A stretch of 64,000 nucleotides of DNA from Poindextera sp035604135 (lineage in GTDB: Bacteria; Pseudomonadota; Alphaproteobacteria; Caulobacterales; Caulobacteraceae), in assembly GCA_035604135.1 (NCBI GenBank), contig DATNJB010000060.1, positions 62,001 through 126,000 of the forward strand. Reading direction: 5' to 3'. The notes beneath the pieces were generated by a model, which was given only the letters and a program-made list of their open reading frames with translations, was not told the origin of the DNA and did no database searches. Shown one piece after another: positions 32,251 to 40,818 of the stretch. The position numbers and the translations under genes are program-made. Every line of letters begins with the position of its first letter. Positions within the stretch are counted from its first letter, which is position 1.

Positions 32251-33528
32251 ATGACCAGCCTCCCGCAACCGGGACGTCCGCCCGCGGGGGCGCCGGGCCG
32301 ACGCCAGGCGGCGTTTGTCTTCATCTTCATTTCCGCCATCACCACGGCCATGTCGTTCGGGCTGATGATCCCGATCCTGCCGAACCTCTTGAAGCAGTTC
32401 ACCGGCGGCGACACGGCGCGAGCGACTGACTGGAACGTCCTCTTCTCCACCGTGGGCGGGCTGATGAGCTTCTTCGCCGGACCGGTGCTGGGGATGCTCT
32501 CCGACCGGTTCGGCCGACGGCCCGTGCTCCTGGTGTCGCTGGCGGGACTGGGGGCGGACTTCCTGTTCATGGCGTTTGCGCCCAGCCTGCTCTGGCTGCT
32601 GGCCGGGCGGATGATCAGCGGGGCGACCTCGGGCGCCTTCTCCACCGCCAACGCCTACGTCGCGGACGTGGCTCGGCCCGAGGATCGGGCGCGGCTGTTC
32701 GGTCTGATCGGCAGCGCCTTCTCGTTCGGCTTCGTGGCCGGACCGGCGCTCGGCGGCCTTTTGGGCGAGATCAGCCTGCGGGCGCCCTTCGTGGCCGCCG
32801 CGGCCCTGACCCTGGCCAACGCCCTCTACGGCTACTTCATCGTTCCGGAATCCCTTCCGCCCGAGCGGCGGACCGCGCGTTTCGAGCTCAGGAAGGCCAA
32901 CCCGCTGGGGTCGCTGACCCTGCTGCGCTCGCACCGCGACCTCTTCGGCCTGGCGGGAATCTTCTTCTTAAACCAGCTGGCCCAGATGATCTGGCCGGCC
33001 ATCTTCGTGCTCTACACCGGCTATCGCTACCACTGGTCGCCGCTCACCGTCGGAATCTATATGATGGCGGGCGGTCTGGTCGGCGTCGGCGTGCAGAGCT
33101 TCCTCGTCGGGCCTTGCGTGAGGCGGTTCGGCGAGCGCGGGACACTCCTGATCGGCCTCAGCTTCGCAACCTTGGCCTTCGCCTACTACGCGTGGGCGCC
33201 GACAGGCCTATTCTATCTTCTGTGCATGCCGTTCAGCTCGCTCTCCGGCCTGATCACGCCGGGCCTGCAGGGGCTGATGACGCGCTACGTCGGGCCGAGC
33301 GAGCAGGGCCAGCTGCAGGGGGCGAACCAGTCCATGGGCGGCATCGCCTCGCTGGTCGGGCCGAGCGTCTTCGGCTTCTCCTTCGCCTGGGCGGTGAGGA
33401 ACCCGCAGTTCCACGCACCCGGCGTCTCGCTCGCTATCGCCGCGGCGATCACGGGGCTCTGCCTGCTGCTCAGCTTCCGCACGCCGAGGGTGTCGCCGAT
33501 GGGGCGGCAGCCGCTGCATGGGACCTGA
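32251..33528 (+). CDS. MFS transporter, TetA-like drug exporter
   Basis: 425 residues, 12 hydrophobic segments. Motif A after TM2 is GMLSDRFGRRPVLLVSLAG, and IMIPILPNLL-like TM1 (GLMIPILPNLLKQF), with RMISGATSGAFSTANAYVAD in TM4, matches the tetracycline-exporter (Tet/TCR) branch of the major facilitator superfamily. An antiporter of small organic molecules or proton-coupled transporter in the inner membrane is expected. ATG has CTGGGGG upstream. The convergent TetR gene 33576-34163 does not share its promoter, so it is not obviously its regulator. Confidence 0.9.
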   Translation: MTSLPQPGRPPAGAPGRRQAAFVFIFISAITTAMSFGLMIPILPNLLKQFTGGDTARATDWNVLFSTVGGLMSFFAGPVLGMLSDRFGRRPVLLVSLAGLGADFLFMAFAPSLLWLLAGRMISGATSGAFSTANAYVADVARPEDRARLFGLIGSAFSFGFVAGPALGGLLGEISLRAPFVAAAALTLANALYGYFIVPESLPPERRTARFELRKANPLGSLTLLRSHRDLFGLAGIFFLNQLAQMIWPAIFVLYTGYRYHWSPLTVGIYMMAGGLVGVGVQSFLVGPCVRRFGERGTLLIGLSFATLAFAYYAWAPTGLFYLLCMPFSSLSGLITPGLQGLMTRYVGPSEQGQLQGANQSMGGIASLVGPSVFGFSFAWAVRNPQFHAPGVSLAIAAAITGLCLLLSFRTPRVSPMGRQPLHGT

Positions 33529-33550
33529 GGGGGGAAAGAGCGCGAAGGCC

Positions 33551-33575
33551 CCCCCAAAATGACCGCTATTGGGGG
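33551..33575. terminator. hairpin between convergent genes
   Basis: CCCCCAA (33551-33557) and TTGGGGG (33569-33575) pair perfectly with an 11-nt loop, in the 47-bp gap between the MFS stop and the end of the TetR gene. Likely a shared transcription end. Confidence 0.55.
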
Positions 33576-34163
33576 TTAGCGGACACTCAGGCCCGGCTTG
33601 CGAGTGGCCGAGGACAGGTCATGCAGTTCATCGAAGGCGCGCGTCAGATGTGCATCCAGCCCCGGCGCCGGATCGTCGATCCACGCGCTCGCGGCGTAAC
33701 CGAAGGCCGCTATTCCCACCTGGGCGGCGAGCGTTGCCGCCCCGTCCTCAAGGCCGCGACGGCGTAACGCTGCAGACAAGGCGCTGACCAAACCCGCCGT
33801 CTTCGTCCGCATACGTTCTTGCAGCGCGGGCGTCTGCGCGATGACGGCCTGTCGGGGCCCGGAGAACGACCGGTTACCCTCGAGCACCCGCTCGACCGAG
33901 CGGAAGGCAAGGAGGAGAGCGCCCATCGGGTTCAGGTCTTCGGGCGCCGCCAGGACGGCTTCGCTCAAGGCGGCGCGGAAGGCGTCTTCGCCGTCGAACA
34001 GGGCCTCCCGCTTGTCCGGGAAGTGCCGAAAGAAGGTCCGTTCGGTGAGGCCCGCCCTGGCGGCGATTTCGGCCGTCGTCGTCGCTTCGTAGCCGCGCTC
34101 GCGGAACAGCTCCAGGGCGGCCTGCTGAAGGCGGCGGCGCGCATCTTCTCCACTCCGCGGCAT
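33576..34163 (-). CDS. TetR-family transcriptional regulator (3)
   Basis: 195 residues. HTH: ARRRLQQAALELFRERGYE, TTTAEIAARAGLTERTFF and RHFPDKREALF (about residues 8-50), with the T-ER-TFFRHFPDKREAL wording typical of TetR regulators of oxidoreductase genes. C-terminal domain short, PALQERMRTKTAGLVSAL. Divergent from the reductase/epimerase operon; two palindromes in the 84-bp gap (34184-34222) are its probable binding sites. Ligand unknown. Confidence 0.9.
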   Translation of the reverse strand: MPRSGEDARRRLQQAALELFRERGYEATTTAEIAARAGLTERTFFRHFPDKREALFDGEDAFRAALSEAVLAAPEDLNPMGALLLAFRSVERVLEGNRSFSGPRQAVIAQTPALQERMRTKTAGLVSALSAALRRRGLEDGAATLAAQVGIAAFGYAASAWIDDPAPGLDAHLTRAFDELHDLSSATRKPGLSVR

Positions 34164-34183
34164 GCGCCCAACCTACACCTATT

Positions 34184-34222
34184 GTCAGTGACTGTCTCTA
34201 CACCTATGTGTCAGTTACTGAC
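34184..34222. promoter_or_regulatory. two tandem TetR operator candidates
   Basis: GTCAGTTACTGAC (34210-34222) is a perfect 13-bp palindrome with one central base; GTCAGTGACTGTC (34184-34196) is the same with one mismatch. Both are preceded by CTACACCTAT, so the whole approx 24-bp unit is repeated with 26-bp spacing between centres. The pair lies between the TetR gene (starts 34163) and the reductase (starts 34248). Confidence 0.75.
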
Positions 34223-34247
34223 GCAACGAGCGCGCGTGGGGCCAGAC

Positions 34248-35231
34248 ATGACCGACGGACGAGATAGTGGCGCTGCCATGAGGACGATCCGCTTCCGCCA
34301 GTATGGCGAACCGGCCGACGTGCTGCGCCTGGAGGACGCCGCCATTCCAAGCCCCCATGCCGGTCACATCCGCGTGCGGGTGCATGCGTGCGGGCTCAAC
34401 CCCGCGGATTGGGCCTTGTGCAGGGGCCTGTTCGCCGCCGACCTCCCGCGAGGTGTCGGCCTTGATGTGTCCGGAACGGTGGACGCCATCGGCGACGGCG
34501 TGACCCGCGTCCACGTCGGAGACCGCGTCCTAGGCCCCGCCGATTTCGTCGCCTATCCGAGCGCCGGGGCGTCGGACTACGCGATCCTGGGCGTCTGGAC
34601 CGAGGCTCCGGCCGGTCTCGACCTCGTCGAAGCCGCCACGCTGCCGATGGCGGTCGAGACCGCCTACCGGGCCGTCGACCTGCTCGGCGTGGCGGCCGAG
34701 CACACGCTGCTGGTCTACGGCGCCGGAACGATGATCGGGTTAGCCGCCGTCCAGATGGCGCGCATGCGCGGGGCGCGGGTGATCGCGACCGCGGGCGAGA
34801 CCTTTGCCGCAGACCTCCGTGCGTTGGGCGCCGAGGTCGCGCCCTATGGGGACGCCTTGGTCGAGCGGTTGCTTGAGATCTGCGGCGGCGCCCCGAATCT
34901 GATCTTGGACGCCGGTCCGGTCAGCGGCGTGCTGCCTGACCTTGTGCGGATTGCGGGCGGCGACGCCCACCGCGTCCTCACCATCAGCAACCATGGCCCT
35001 GCCGCCGACGAGCTGGGCGTTCGCCACAGCTTCAGCGCCCTGCGCTACGACGTGCTCGGCGACTTCGCAAAGCTCGCCGCGGAGGGCCGGTTCAAGGTTC
35101 CGATCGGGCGTACATTCCGGCTCGACGACTGGCGCGAGGCGCTCGAGCTCAGCCTGAGCGGCCACGCCCACGGCAAACTCATGCTCCTGCCGGGCGGTCC
35201 GGCTGGTGAACGGCAAGGAAGATTTCGATGA
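34248..35231 (+). CDS. quinone-oxidoreductase-like medium-chain reductase
   Basis: 327 residues from ATG 34248 (GTGGGG upstream), or 317 from ATG 34278, where the family usually starts (RFRQYGEPADVLRLED). Zinc-free MDR enzyme: ACGLNPADWALCRG, GLDVSGTVDAIGDGVTRVHVGDRV, TLPMAVETAYRAVDLLG, then nucleotide loop LLVYGAGTMIGLAAVQMARMRG. Expected NADPH-dependent reduction of quinones or enones. Its TGA overlaps the start of the epimerase (ATGA). Likely repressed by the divergent TetR. Confidence 0.85.
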   Translation: MTDGRDSGAAMRTIRFRQYGEPADVLRLEDAAIPSPHAGHIRVRVHACGLNPADWALCRGLFAADLPRGVGLDVSGTVDAIGDGVTRVHVGDRVLGPADFVAYPSAGASDYAILGVWTEAPAGLDLVEAATLPMAVETAYRAVDLLGVAAEHTLLVYGAGTMIGLAAVQMARMRGARVIATAGETFAADLRALGAEVAPYGDALVERLLEICGGAPNLILDAGPVSGVLPDLVRIAGGDAHRVLTISNHGPAADELGVRHSFSALRYDVLGDFAKLAAEGRFKVPIGRTFRLDDWREALELSLSGHAHGKLMLLPGGPAGERQGRFR

Positions 35232-36118
35232 GGGTGTTCCTGACTGGGGCGACCGGCTTTGTCGGCACGGCGGTGGCGCGCGAGTTGATCGGCGCCGGAC
35301 ACACGGTGCTGGGGGTCGCCCGCAGCGGGCAGGCCGCGAGGACCCTAGCGAGCCGAGGTGTCGACCCGCACAGGGGCGACCTGACGGAGCCCGAAAGCTT
35401 CATTGCCGGCGCGCGGGCGTGCGATGCCGTGATCCAGTGCGCCTTCATCCACGACTTCTCCCGCTTCGCCGAAAATATCGAGATCGAGAAGGAGACGGTC
35501 GCGGCGATGCTGGATGCGCTGGAGGGCTCCGGAAAGCCGTTCATCGCCACCTCCGGCGTGGCGATGCTGGCGCCCGGCCGCACCGCCACCGAGGAAGACC
35601 AGCCGCCACGCCAGGGCCGCGGCGAGACTGAGGCGCTGGTGCGCGAGGCCGCTGGCCGCGGCCTCCGCACCGCCGTTGTCCGCCTGCCCCCGATCACGCA
35701 CGACAGCGGCGACGGCGGCTTCCTGCCGATGCTCGTCAACATCGCGCGGGAGAAGGGCGTGGCCGCCTACGTCGGCGACGGCGCCAACCGGTGGCCAGCC
35801 GGACACCGTCTCGACGCAGCGCATCTCTACCGCCTTGCGCTGGAGACCGGCGAGCCCGGCGCGGCCTACCACGCCGTCGGCGACGAAGGCGTGCCGACGC
35901 GCGAGATCGCCGGCGCCATCGGCCGGCGACTTGGGCTGCCGACGGCCAGCCTGGGCGCCGAAGAAGCGGTGAACCATTTCGGCTGGCTCGGCATGTTCGC
36001 CGGTATCGATATGCCCGCCTCCAGCCGCCTTACCCAGCAACGCCTGGGTTGGCGGCTGACGCATGCTCGCCTTATCGAGGACATCGACGGCGCCGCCGCC
36101 CTCGCCGGCGGGTCGTAA
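35228..36118 (+). CDS. extended SDR / NAD-dependent epimerase-like protein
   Basis: 296 residues; the ATG overlaps the stop of the reductase (ATGA), so it belongs to the same TetR-controlled operon. Nucleotide loop MRVFLTGATGFVGTAVARELI; VDPHRGDLTEPES is the Asp region; FIATSGVAML is the serine strand; VGDGANRWPAGHRLDAAHLYRLALE is shared with atypical extended SDRs that carry a nucleoside-diphosphate-sugar epimerase fold. No clear YxxxK, as is usual in this atypical group (QGRGETEALV instead). Probably a redox or NAD(P)-sensing role. Confidence 0.8.
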   Translation: MRVFLTGATGFVGTAVARELIGAGHTVLGVARSGQAARTLASRGVDPHRGDLTEPESFIAGARACDAVIQCAFIHDFSRFAENIEIEKETVAAMLDALEGSGKPFIATSGVAMLAPGRTATEEDQPPRQGRGETEALVREAAGRGLRTAVVRLPPITHDSGDGGFLPMLVNIAREKGVAAYVGDGANRWPAGHRLDAAHLYRLALETGEPGAAYHAVGDEGVPTREIAGAIGRRLGLPTASLGAEEAVNHFGWLGMFAGIDMPASSRLTQQRLGWRLTHARLIEDIDGAAALAGGS

Positions 36119-36226
36119 GCGGGCGCTTCCGGGCAACCTCCACAGTCAAGTTCTGCCGATCAATTGTGCGGTCAGCGGAAGATCGCCGATGTGATCATAG
36201 GCCGCCGGAGGCTTGCGCCACCCGCG

Positions 36227-37384
36227 TCACTCCATCGCGAAGACCTTGAGCGCGGTCTTGCCGAGGATGAGCTGGGCGTTCTTGACCGTCGTGGCGTCGA
36301 ACACGGCCTGGATGGCGCTGCGGGTGTAGCCGAACGTGCTCTCCTGGTGTGGATAGTCGGATGACCACATCACCCGGTCGGCGCCGATGCGGTGCAACAG
36401 CTCCAGGCCCGCCGGGTCGGTCATGAAGGTCGCGTAGCAGTGGTTGAACCAGTACCAGCTCGGCGGATGCTTGAGCTTGGGGTTCATCACAGTCGGGAAC
36501 GAGTTCCAGATCATGTCGGCGTCGTGCACCATCGAGGCGACCCAACTGATGCCGCCCTCGACGAACACCACGCGCAGCTTGGGGAAGCGGTCGAACACGC
36601 CGCCGAAGGTCAGCGGGCCCCAGATCTGGCGGAAGCCCTGCATTTGCGTCAGCACGAAGGTGCCGGCCGCGCCCGGCGCGGCGGTCGGGACGGCCTCGCC
36701 GATGTGGAAACAGAGCGGGATGCCGCTCTCGGCGATCGCGTCCCACATCGGGTCGAGCTTGGGGTCCGAGTATTGGATGACGTCGCCGTTCACGTCCTCG
36801 CCCGGCTTGATCGGGACCATCAGGCAGCGCGCGCCCAGCTCGGCGCAGCGGTCGACCGAGGCCTTGACCGCCTCCATGTCCCAGTAGCTCGGCACCATGA
36901 CCGGGAACAGCCGGCCCTTGCCGCTCTTGCAGACCTCGGCGATGTGCTCGTTGTAGGCGCCGAACGTCTCGGCGCGGTTCATCATCTTGCCGAACATGTA
37001 GAGGCCGAACAGGCGCTGCGGGAAGATCAGCTCCTTCTCGACCCCTTCGACGTCCAGGTCCGCGAGCCTGGCCTCGACGCTGGTGAAGCCGGGCGTGCAC
37101 TCGAGCGAGGTGCAGAGCGCCTTGGCGATGTGCGGCGGGGTCATGGGCTTGCCGGCGATGGTGAGCTGCCAGCCGCCGTCCTCGAACAGCATCCGCGGCG
37201 CCTGGTCCTTCATGTGCGCGGGGAAGCGGTCGACCCAGAGGTCGCTCTCCAGCATGTGGCTGTCGGCCGAGACGATGCGCGTGCCGCGCGGCCAGGGTCT
37301 CGTCGCGGCCTGCGCCACCCGCTGGGGCGAGAGCGCGATCCCGACCATCTCGGGAATCTCGAGCACGAAGCCGTCGTCGGCCAT
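36227..37384 (-). CDS. amidohydrolase-2 (ACMSD-like) family protein
   Basis: 385 residues from the second ATG (37384), where AGGGAG has proper spacing; the first ATG (37390) is too close. TIM-barrel amidohydrolase: the first metal motif is altered to SADSHMLE, the strand-5 histidine is in CFHIGEAV, and the strand-8 Asp in WSSDYPHQEST; SWVASMVHDADMIW and FPKLRVVFVEGG are family strings. This branch contains metal-dependent hydrolases and decarboxylases acting on aromatic or aliphatic acids. Last gene of a four-gene minus-strand operon (39545 to 36227) with the D-aminoacylase-like gene. Reaction unknown. Confidence 0.85.
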   Translation of the reverse strand: MADDGFVLEIPEMVGIALSPQRVAQAATRPWPRGTRIVSADSHMLESDLWVDRFPAHMKDQAPRMLFEDGGWQLTIAGKPMTPPHIAKALCTSLECTPGFTSVEARLADLDVEGVEKELIFPQRLFGLYMFGKMMNRAETFGAYNEHIAEVCKSGKGRLFPVMVPSYWDMEAVKASVDRCAELGARCLMVPIKPGEDVNGDVIQYSDPKLDPMWDAIAESGIPLCFHIGEAVPTAAPGAAGTFVLTQMQGFRQIWGPLTFGGVFDRFPKLRVVFVEGGISWVASMVHDADMIWNSFPTVMNPKLKHPPSWYWFNHCYATFMTDPAGLELLHRIGADRVMWSSDYPHQESTFGYTRSAIQAVFDATTVKNAQLILGKTALKVFAME

Positions 37385-37430
37385 CGTCATCTCCCTCTGT
37401 TCTTACCGCGCATCTTACTGCCCGACTTTC

Positions 37431-39095
37431 TTACGCCAGGCCGCAGATCTCCCCCGCCTTGGCGTCGGTGTAGGCGCCCTTGGCCCAGGCGATCTCGCCG
37501 TTGACCACCACCGTATCGACGCCGACCGAACCACGCACGTAGCGCATGCCGTCGCCCGGCATGTCGAACACCGCATGCTCTTCGCCGCGATCGATGGCGT
37601 CCGGGTCGAACACCACGATGTCGGCGGCGAAGCCTTCCTTCAACGTTCCACGGTCCTTGATCCGCCAGATCTCGGCGGTCTCCGAGGTGATCTTCTTGAC
37701 CGCCTGTTCCAGTGTCATCGCATGCGCCTTGCGCACGAACTCGCTGAACAGATATCCGGTGTCGCCGTAGGTCGCGAACGCGGCGATGTGAGCCCCGCCG
37801 TCGCTCGCGCCGATATGCACGTGCGGGCTGGCCAGCATCGGGCCGATGCGGCCGGTGTCCTCGTGGCCGCGGTTGGCGGCGATGAAGGCCACTTCCAGGC
37901 CATGCCCGAGTGAGAGCGTGATCAGCGCCCGTGCCGGCGTTTCGCCGCGCGCCTTGGCGATCTCGCCCAGCGTCTGGCCGGCGAGCTCGGCCGGGAGCGC
38001 GTCGCCACCACGCGCGACCAGCGACCCGAAGATCGCCTGGCCGCCGTCGGGCCCGGCGTCGGCGATCAGGCGCTCGACCGTCTCGGCGTCGCGCAACGCA
38101 GCCAACCGCTCGGGCAGCGGCTGGCGCAGGGTTCGCATCCAGCTCGGCAGGCGGGCGAAGAACAGGCTCGGCCTGAGCAGCGAGAAGCTGATGTCGATCG
38201 GCCGCGTCTGCATCTGCGGCCACACCCGCGCGCCGCGGGCGAACTGCTCTTCGACGCGGGCGAGCTGGCGGGGCGCCGCGTTCGGCGCGAAGCGGCTGTC
38301 GAACACCGGCGAGAAGGTGGTCGGAATACGGTGCTTCAGCGACAGCTCGGCCAGCTGGTCGATGCGGGCGATGGTGATGTCGGCGTCGTAGAACTCCGGC
38401 ACGATCTGCAGCATGCGGCCGAACTCGCCGAGCACGGCCGAGAGCGCATCGAGTTCCGCGAAGTCGGCGAAGCGGCTGGGCACCGGCCTGGCCTTCTCGT
38501 CGACGTCGACGAAGCTGGTGGAGAGGCCCACGGCGCCAGCCTTCAGGCACTCGCGCAGCAGGTCCTGCATCGCCCTGACCTCTTCCGGCCGTGCGGCGCG
38601 CTGGTTCGCATCGGGACCCATGACCCAGAGGCGGATCACGCTGTGGCCGACCAGGGGCGCGACGTTGATGGCGAGGCCCTTCTCGAGCGCCGCGCGGTAA
38701 CCGGCGAAGTCCTCCCAGGTCCACTCGAAGGCGTCCGTGAATGCGGCCGGCGGCAGCTCCTCGATCTGCTGGAACATGCCGACCAGGGCTTTGCGATCCT
38801 TCGCCTTCAGCGGCGCGAGCGAGAGCGAGCAATTGCCGGGGACGACTGAGGTGATCCCGTGCTCCAGCGCCGGCTTCGCGGCCCCATCCCACAAGAGCTG
38901 GACGTCGAAATGGGTGTGCGGGTCGATGAAGCCGGGCGCGACAACCTGCCCCCTGGCGTCGATCACATGCTTGGCCTCGCCGAGATCAGCGCCGACCGCG
39001 GCGATGCGGCCGTCCTTGACCGCGACGTCGGCGGCGAATGCCGGCGCCCCTGTCCCGTCGACCACGCGGCCGCCTTTGATCAGCAGGTCATACAT
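37431..39095 (-). CDS. N-acyl-D-amino-acid deacylase-like amidohydrolase
   Basis: 554 residues. Starts MYDLLIKGGRVVDGTGAPAF, the beta-sandwich of the amidohydrolase superfamily, then PGFIDPHTHFDVQLLWDG with the HxH metal pair and the conserved cysteine strand SVVPGNCSLSLAP, PLVGHSVIRLWVMG, and SDGGAHIAAFATYGDTGY with the catalytic Asp. The C-terminus KSxAxx-like GTLKEGFAADIVVFDPD reforms the sandwich. Typical of D-aminoacylases/N-acyl-D-Glu or D-Asp deacylases, which release D-amino acids. The first codons overlap the end of the 83-aa gene, and the amidohydrolase at 36227 follows 46 bp downstream. Confidence 0.85.
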   Translation of the reverse strand: MYDLLIKGGRVVDGTGAPAFAADVAVKDGRIAAVGADLGEAKHVIDARGQVVAPGFIDPHTHFDVQLLWDGAAKPALEHGITSVVPGNCSLSLAPLKAKDRKALVGMFQQIEELPPAAFTDAFEWTWEDFAGYRAALEKGLAINVAPLVGHSVIRLWVMGPDANQRAARPEEVRAMQDLLRECLKAGAVGLSTSFVDVDEKARPVPSRFADFAELDALSAVLGEFGRMLQIVPEFYDADITIARIDQLAELSLKHRIPTTFSPVFDSRFAPNAAPRQLARVEEQFARGARVWPQMQTRPIDISFSLLRPSLFFARLPSWMRTLRQPLPERLAALRDAETVERLIADAGPDGGQAIFGSLVARGGDALPAELAGQTLGEIAKARGETPARALITLSLGHGLEVAFIAANRGHEDTGRIGPMLASPHVHIGASDGGAHIAAFATYGDTGYLFSEFVRKAHAMTLEQAVKKITSETAEIWRIKDRGTLKEGFAADIVVFDPDAIDRGEEHAVFDMPGDGMRYVRGSVGVDTVVVNGEIAWAKGAYTDAKAGEICGLA

Positions 39096-39339
39096 TCGAA
39101 AGTCCCTTTGAAACCTGGCGCCAGGAGCGCCCGATCAGGCCCTGGAGATCGGCCGCGCCGCAGGCGCGCATGACGGAAAAGCCGGTGTCGGGGTCCAGGA
39201 CCACCTGGCCGACGACGCCGTTCTCGTAGCGGATGGAGAGCGCCAGCTCGGCCACGCCATCGTGACCGGCGGCGATCTCGGCGCGCTCGATGACCGCCTC
39301 GGCGGCCTCGGCCTTGAGCTGGCGGACGGGCGCGGTCAC
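39088..39339 (-). CDS. small unknown protein (83 aa) of the D-aminoacylase operon
   Basis: GTG start overlapping the TGA of the upstream 69-aa gene (GTGA) and its own end overlapping the D-aminoacylase start by 8 bp, so all three are coupled. Product: QLKAEAAEAVIERAEIAAGHDGVAELALSIRYENGVVGQV..., ending DLQGLIGRSWRQVSKGLSNV; a likely alpha/beta domain with no motif known to me. Contains CGAAD near the C-terminus. Strict overlaps on both sides argue it is expressed in fixed ratio with the amidohydrolase, perhaps as a subunit or cofactor-binding partner. Confidence 0.7.
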   Translation of the reverse strand: MTAPVRQLKAEAAEAVIERAEIAAGHDGVAELALSIRYENGVVGQVVLDPDTGFSVMRACGAADLQGLIGRSWRQVSKGLSNV

Positions 39340-39545
39340 GCGGCCCGCGGCGGCTCGACGAAGACCACGTCGGAGCCCAGGAGGAGCCCGCGCGGCCGGC
39401 GCATGGCGAAGATGTGCAGGTTCCAGCCCTGAATACGCTCGACGGCGGTCGTGACCGGCTCGCCCGGCAGCGCGCGGGCGGCCAGCGCCTCGACGGTTTC
39501 GTCGGGCAGCGGGGTCACGAACCGGCGCTGGGGCGTGAGTGGCAT
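39336..39545 (-). CDS. small unknown protein (69 aa), first gene of operon
   Basis: ATG 39545, GAGG upstream. MPLTPQRRFVTPLPDETVEAL..., with RIQGWNLHIFAMRRPRGLLLGSDVVFVEPPRAA; the strands and the trailing FVEPP look structured, but I recognise no family. Ends in TGA overlapping the next GTG. Heads the operon with the 83-aa protein, the D-aminoacylase-like enzyme and the ACMSD-like protein. A palindrome AACGCGTT lies 25 bp upstream. Confidence 0.7.
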   Translation of the reverse strand: MPLTPQRRFVTPLPDETVEALAARALPGEPVTTAVERIQGWNLHIFAMRRPRGLLLGSDVVFVEPPRAA

Positions 39546-39569
39546 CGAGGCCTCGGGGAGAAGAAATGG

Positions 39570-39577
39570 AACGCGTT
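39570..39577. promoter_or_regulatory. palindrome upstream of the D-aminoacylase operon
   Basis: AACGCGTT is a perfect 8-bp palindrome within GGAACGCGTTTCG, 25 bp upstream of the first operon gene. It resembles LacI-family operator cores. Too short to be sure; may be chance. Confidence 0.25.
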
Positions 39578-39626
39578 TCGAAAATCGCAGGAAAGGGCGC
39601 CGCGGGCAATGGCCGAAGCGCCGCTC

Positions 39627-40772
39627 TCAGCGCCGCAGCCAGCTGGCGCTTGCAGCGACGCCGGCCAGCAGCAGGATCACGGCCGTGAACGCCCAGGGCA
39701 GGCTGGTCGCGCGCGCCAGCAGCCCGATCGCGGCGGGGCCGACCAGCATGCCGGCGTAGCCCATGCTCGTCATCGCCGGCACGGCCAGGCTCTCGGCCAT
39801 GGCGGTCTGCTTGCCCGCCGCGGTGTAAAGCACCGGCACTGTGTTCGAGCAGCCGATCCCAACCATCGCATAGCCGATCAGCGCCGCCGGCCAGCCGGGG
39901 ACCAGGTTGGCGACCGCGAACCCCGCCGCGGCGAAGAGCGCGCCCAGCAGCATCACCCGCCAGCCGCCCAGGCGGTGCACGAAGAGGTCGCCGGTCAGCC
40001 GGCCGGAGGTCATCGCCGCGGCGAAGGCGGCGAACCCCAGGCCGGCGTAGGCGCGCGGCATCGCGCGCACCGAGCTTAGAAACACCGCGCTCCAGTCGGC
40101 GACGGACCCCTCGACCAGGAAGAGGACGAAGGCCAGCGCGCCCAGGAACCACACGACGCCGCGCGGAAACGCGAACGCCGGCCCCTCGCGCCCGGCGCCC
40201 ACGGCCAGGAGGCCGGGGATGGCGCTCAAGCCAAGCACGAGGCAGGCGGCGCCGGCGACCAAGCCGGCGGCGAGGGGCTGGGCGCCCAACGCAAAAAGGG
40301 CGGTCGTGCCGGCCGCGCCGGCGATGCCGCCGATCGAGTAGAAGCCGTGGAAGCCAGACATCAGCGGCGTTCCCGCTTCGCGCTCGACGGTGATCGACTG
40401 GATGTTGATCGTGACGTCCAGCGCGCCGACGCCGGCGCCGAATGCGAACAGGACGGCGACCAGCTGAGGCAGGCTCGGCACGGATGCGAGCAGCGGCAGG
40501 CAAAGGCCGGTGAGTGCGCTCGCGGCGGCGATCACGCGCCGGCAGCCGAACCGCCCTGCCAGCGCGCCGGCGATCGGCATGGTGGCGATCGCGCCGACGC
40601 CGGCGGCCAGCAGCACGAGCCCCAGCATCCCATCGTCGAGCCCGACGCGCGCCTTCGCGAACGGAATGAGCGGCGCCCAGGCCGCCGCCGCGAACCCCGG
40701 CATGAAGAACCCCAGCCGCGTCGCGAGGCGATAACGGAACGCTCCGGCATCGGGGGCGATCGCTGCGGCCAT
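39627..40772 (-). CDS. MFS transporter, YbjJ-like
   Basis: 381 residues with about 12 hydrophobic segments. Start RYRLATRLGFFMPGFAAAAWAPLIPFAKARVGLDDG and the loop GALAGRFGCRRVI (motif A analogue), then GALDVTINIQSITVEREAGTPLMSGFHGFYSIGG, which is the hallmark of the YbjJ/inner-membrane MFS subfamily. Probably exports or imports a small metabolite; substrate unknown. Transcribed toward the operon headed at 39545 with 81 bp between, so it may be part of the same transcript. Confidence 0.85.
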   Translation of the reverse strand: MAAAIAPDAGAFRYRLATRLGFFMPGFAAAAWAPLIPFAKARVGLDDGMLGLVLLAAGVGAIATMPIAGALAGRFGCRRVIAAASALTGLCLPLLASVPSLPQLVAVLFAFGAGVGALDVTINIQSITVEREAGTPLMSGFHGFYSIGGIAGAAGTTALFALGAQPLAAGLVAGAACLVLGLSAIPGLLAVGAGREGPAFAFPRGVVWFLGALAFVLFLVEGSVADWSAVFLSSVRAMPRAYAGLGFAAFAAAMTSGRLTGDLFVHRLGGWRVMLLGALFAAAGFAVANLVPGWPAALIGYAMVGIGCSNTVPVLYTAAGKQTAMAESLAVPAMTSMGYAGMLVGPAAIGLLARATSLPWAFTAVILLLAGVAASASWLRR

Positions 40773-40818
40773 CAGACGTGTATGGCCGAGGCCGGCCGCG
40801 AAGGAAACGCGGGCGCCG

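Noticed and set aside
33819..35231. Extended 470-codon start for the reductase
   Set aside because: The first 143 codons run opposite the TetR gene and across its operators; ATG 34248/34278 are sufficient.
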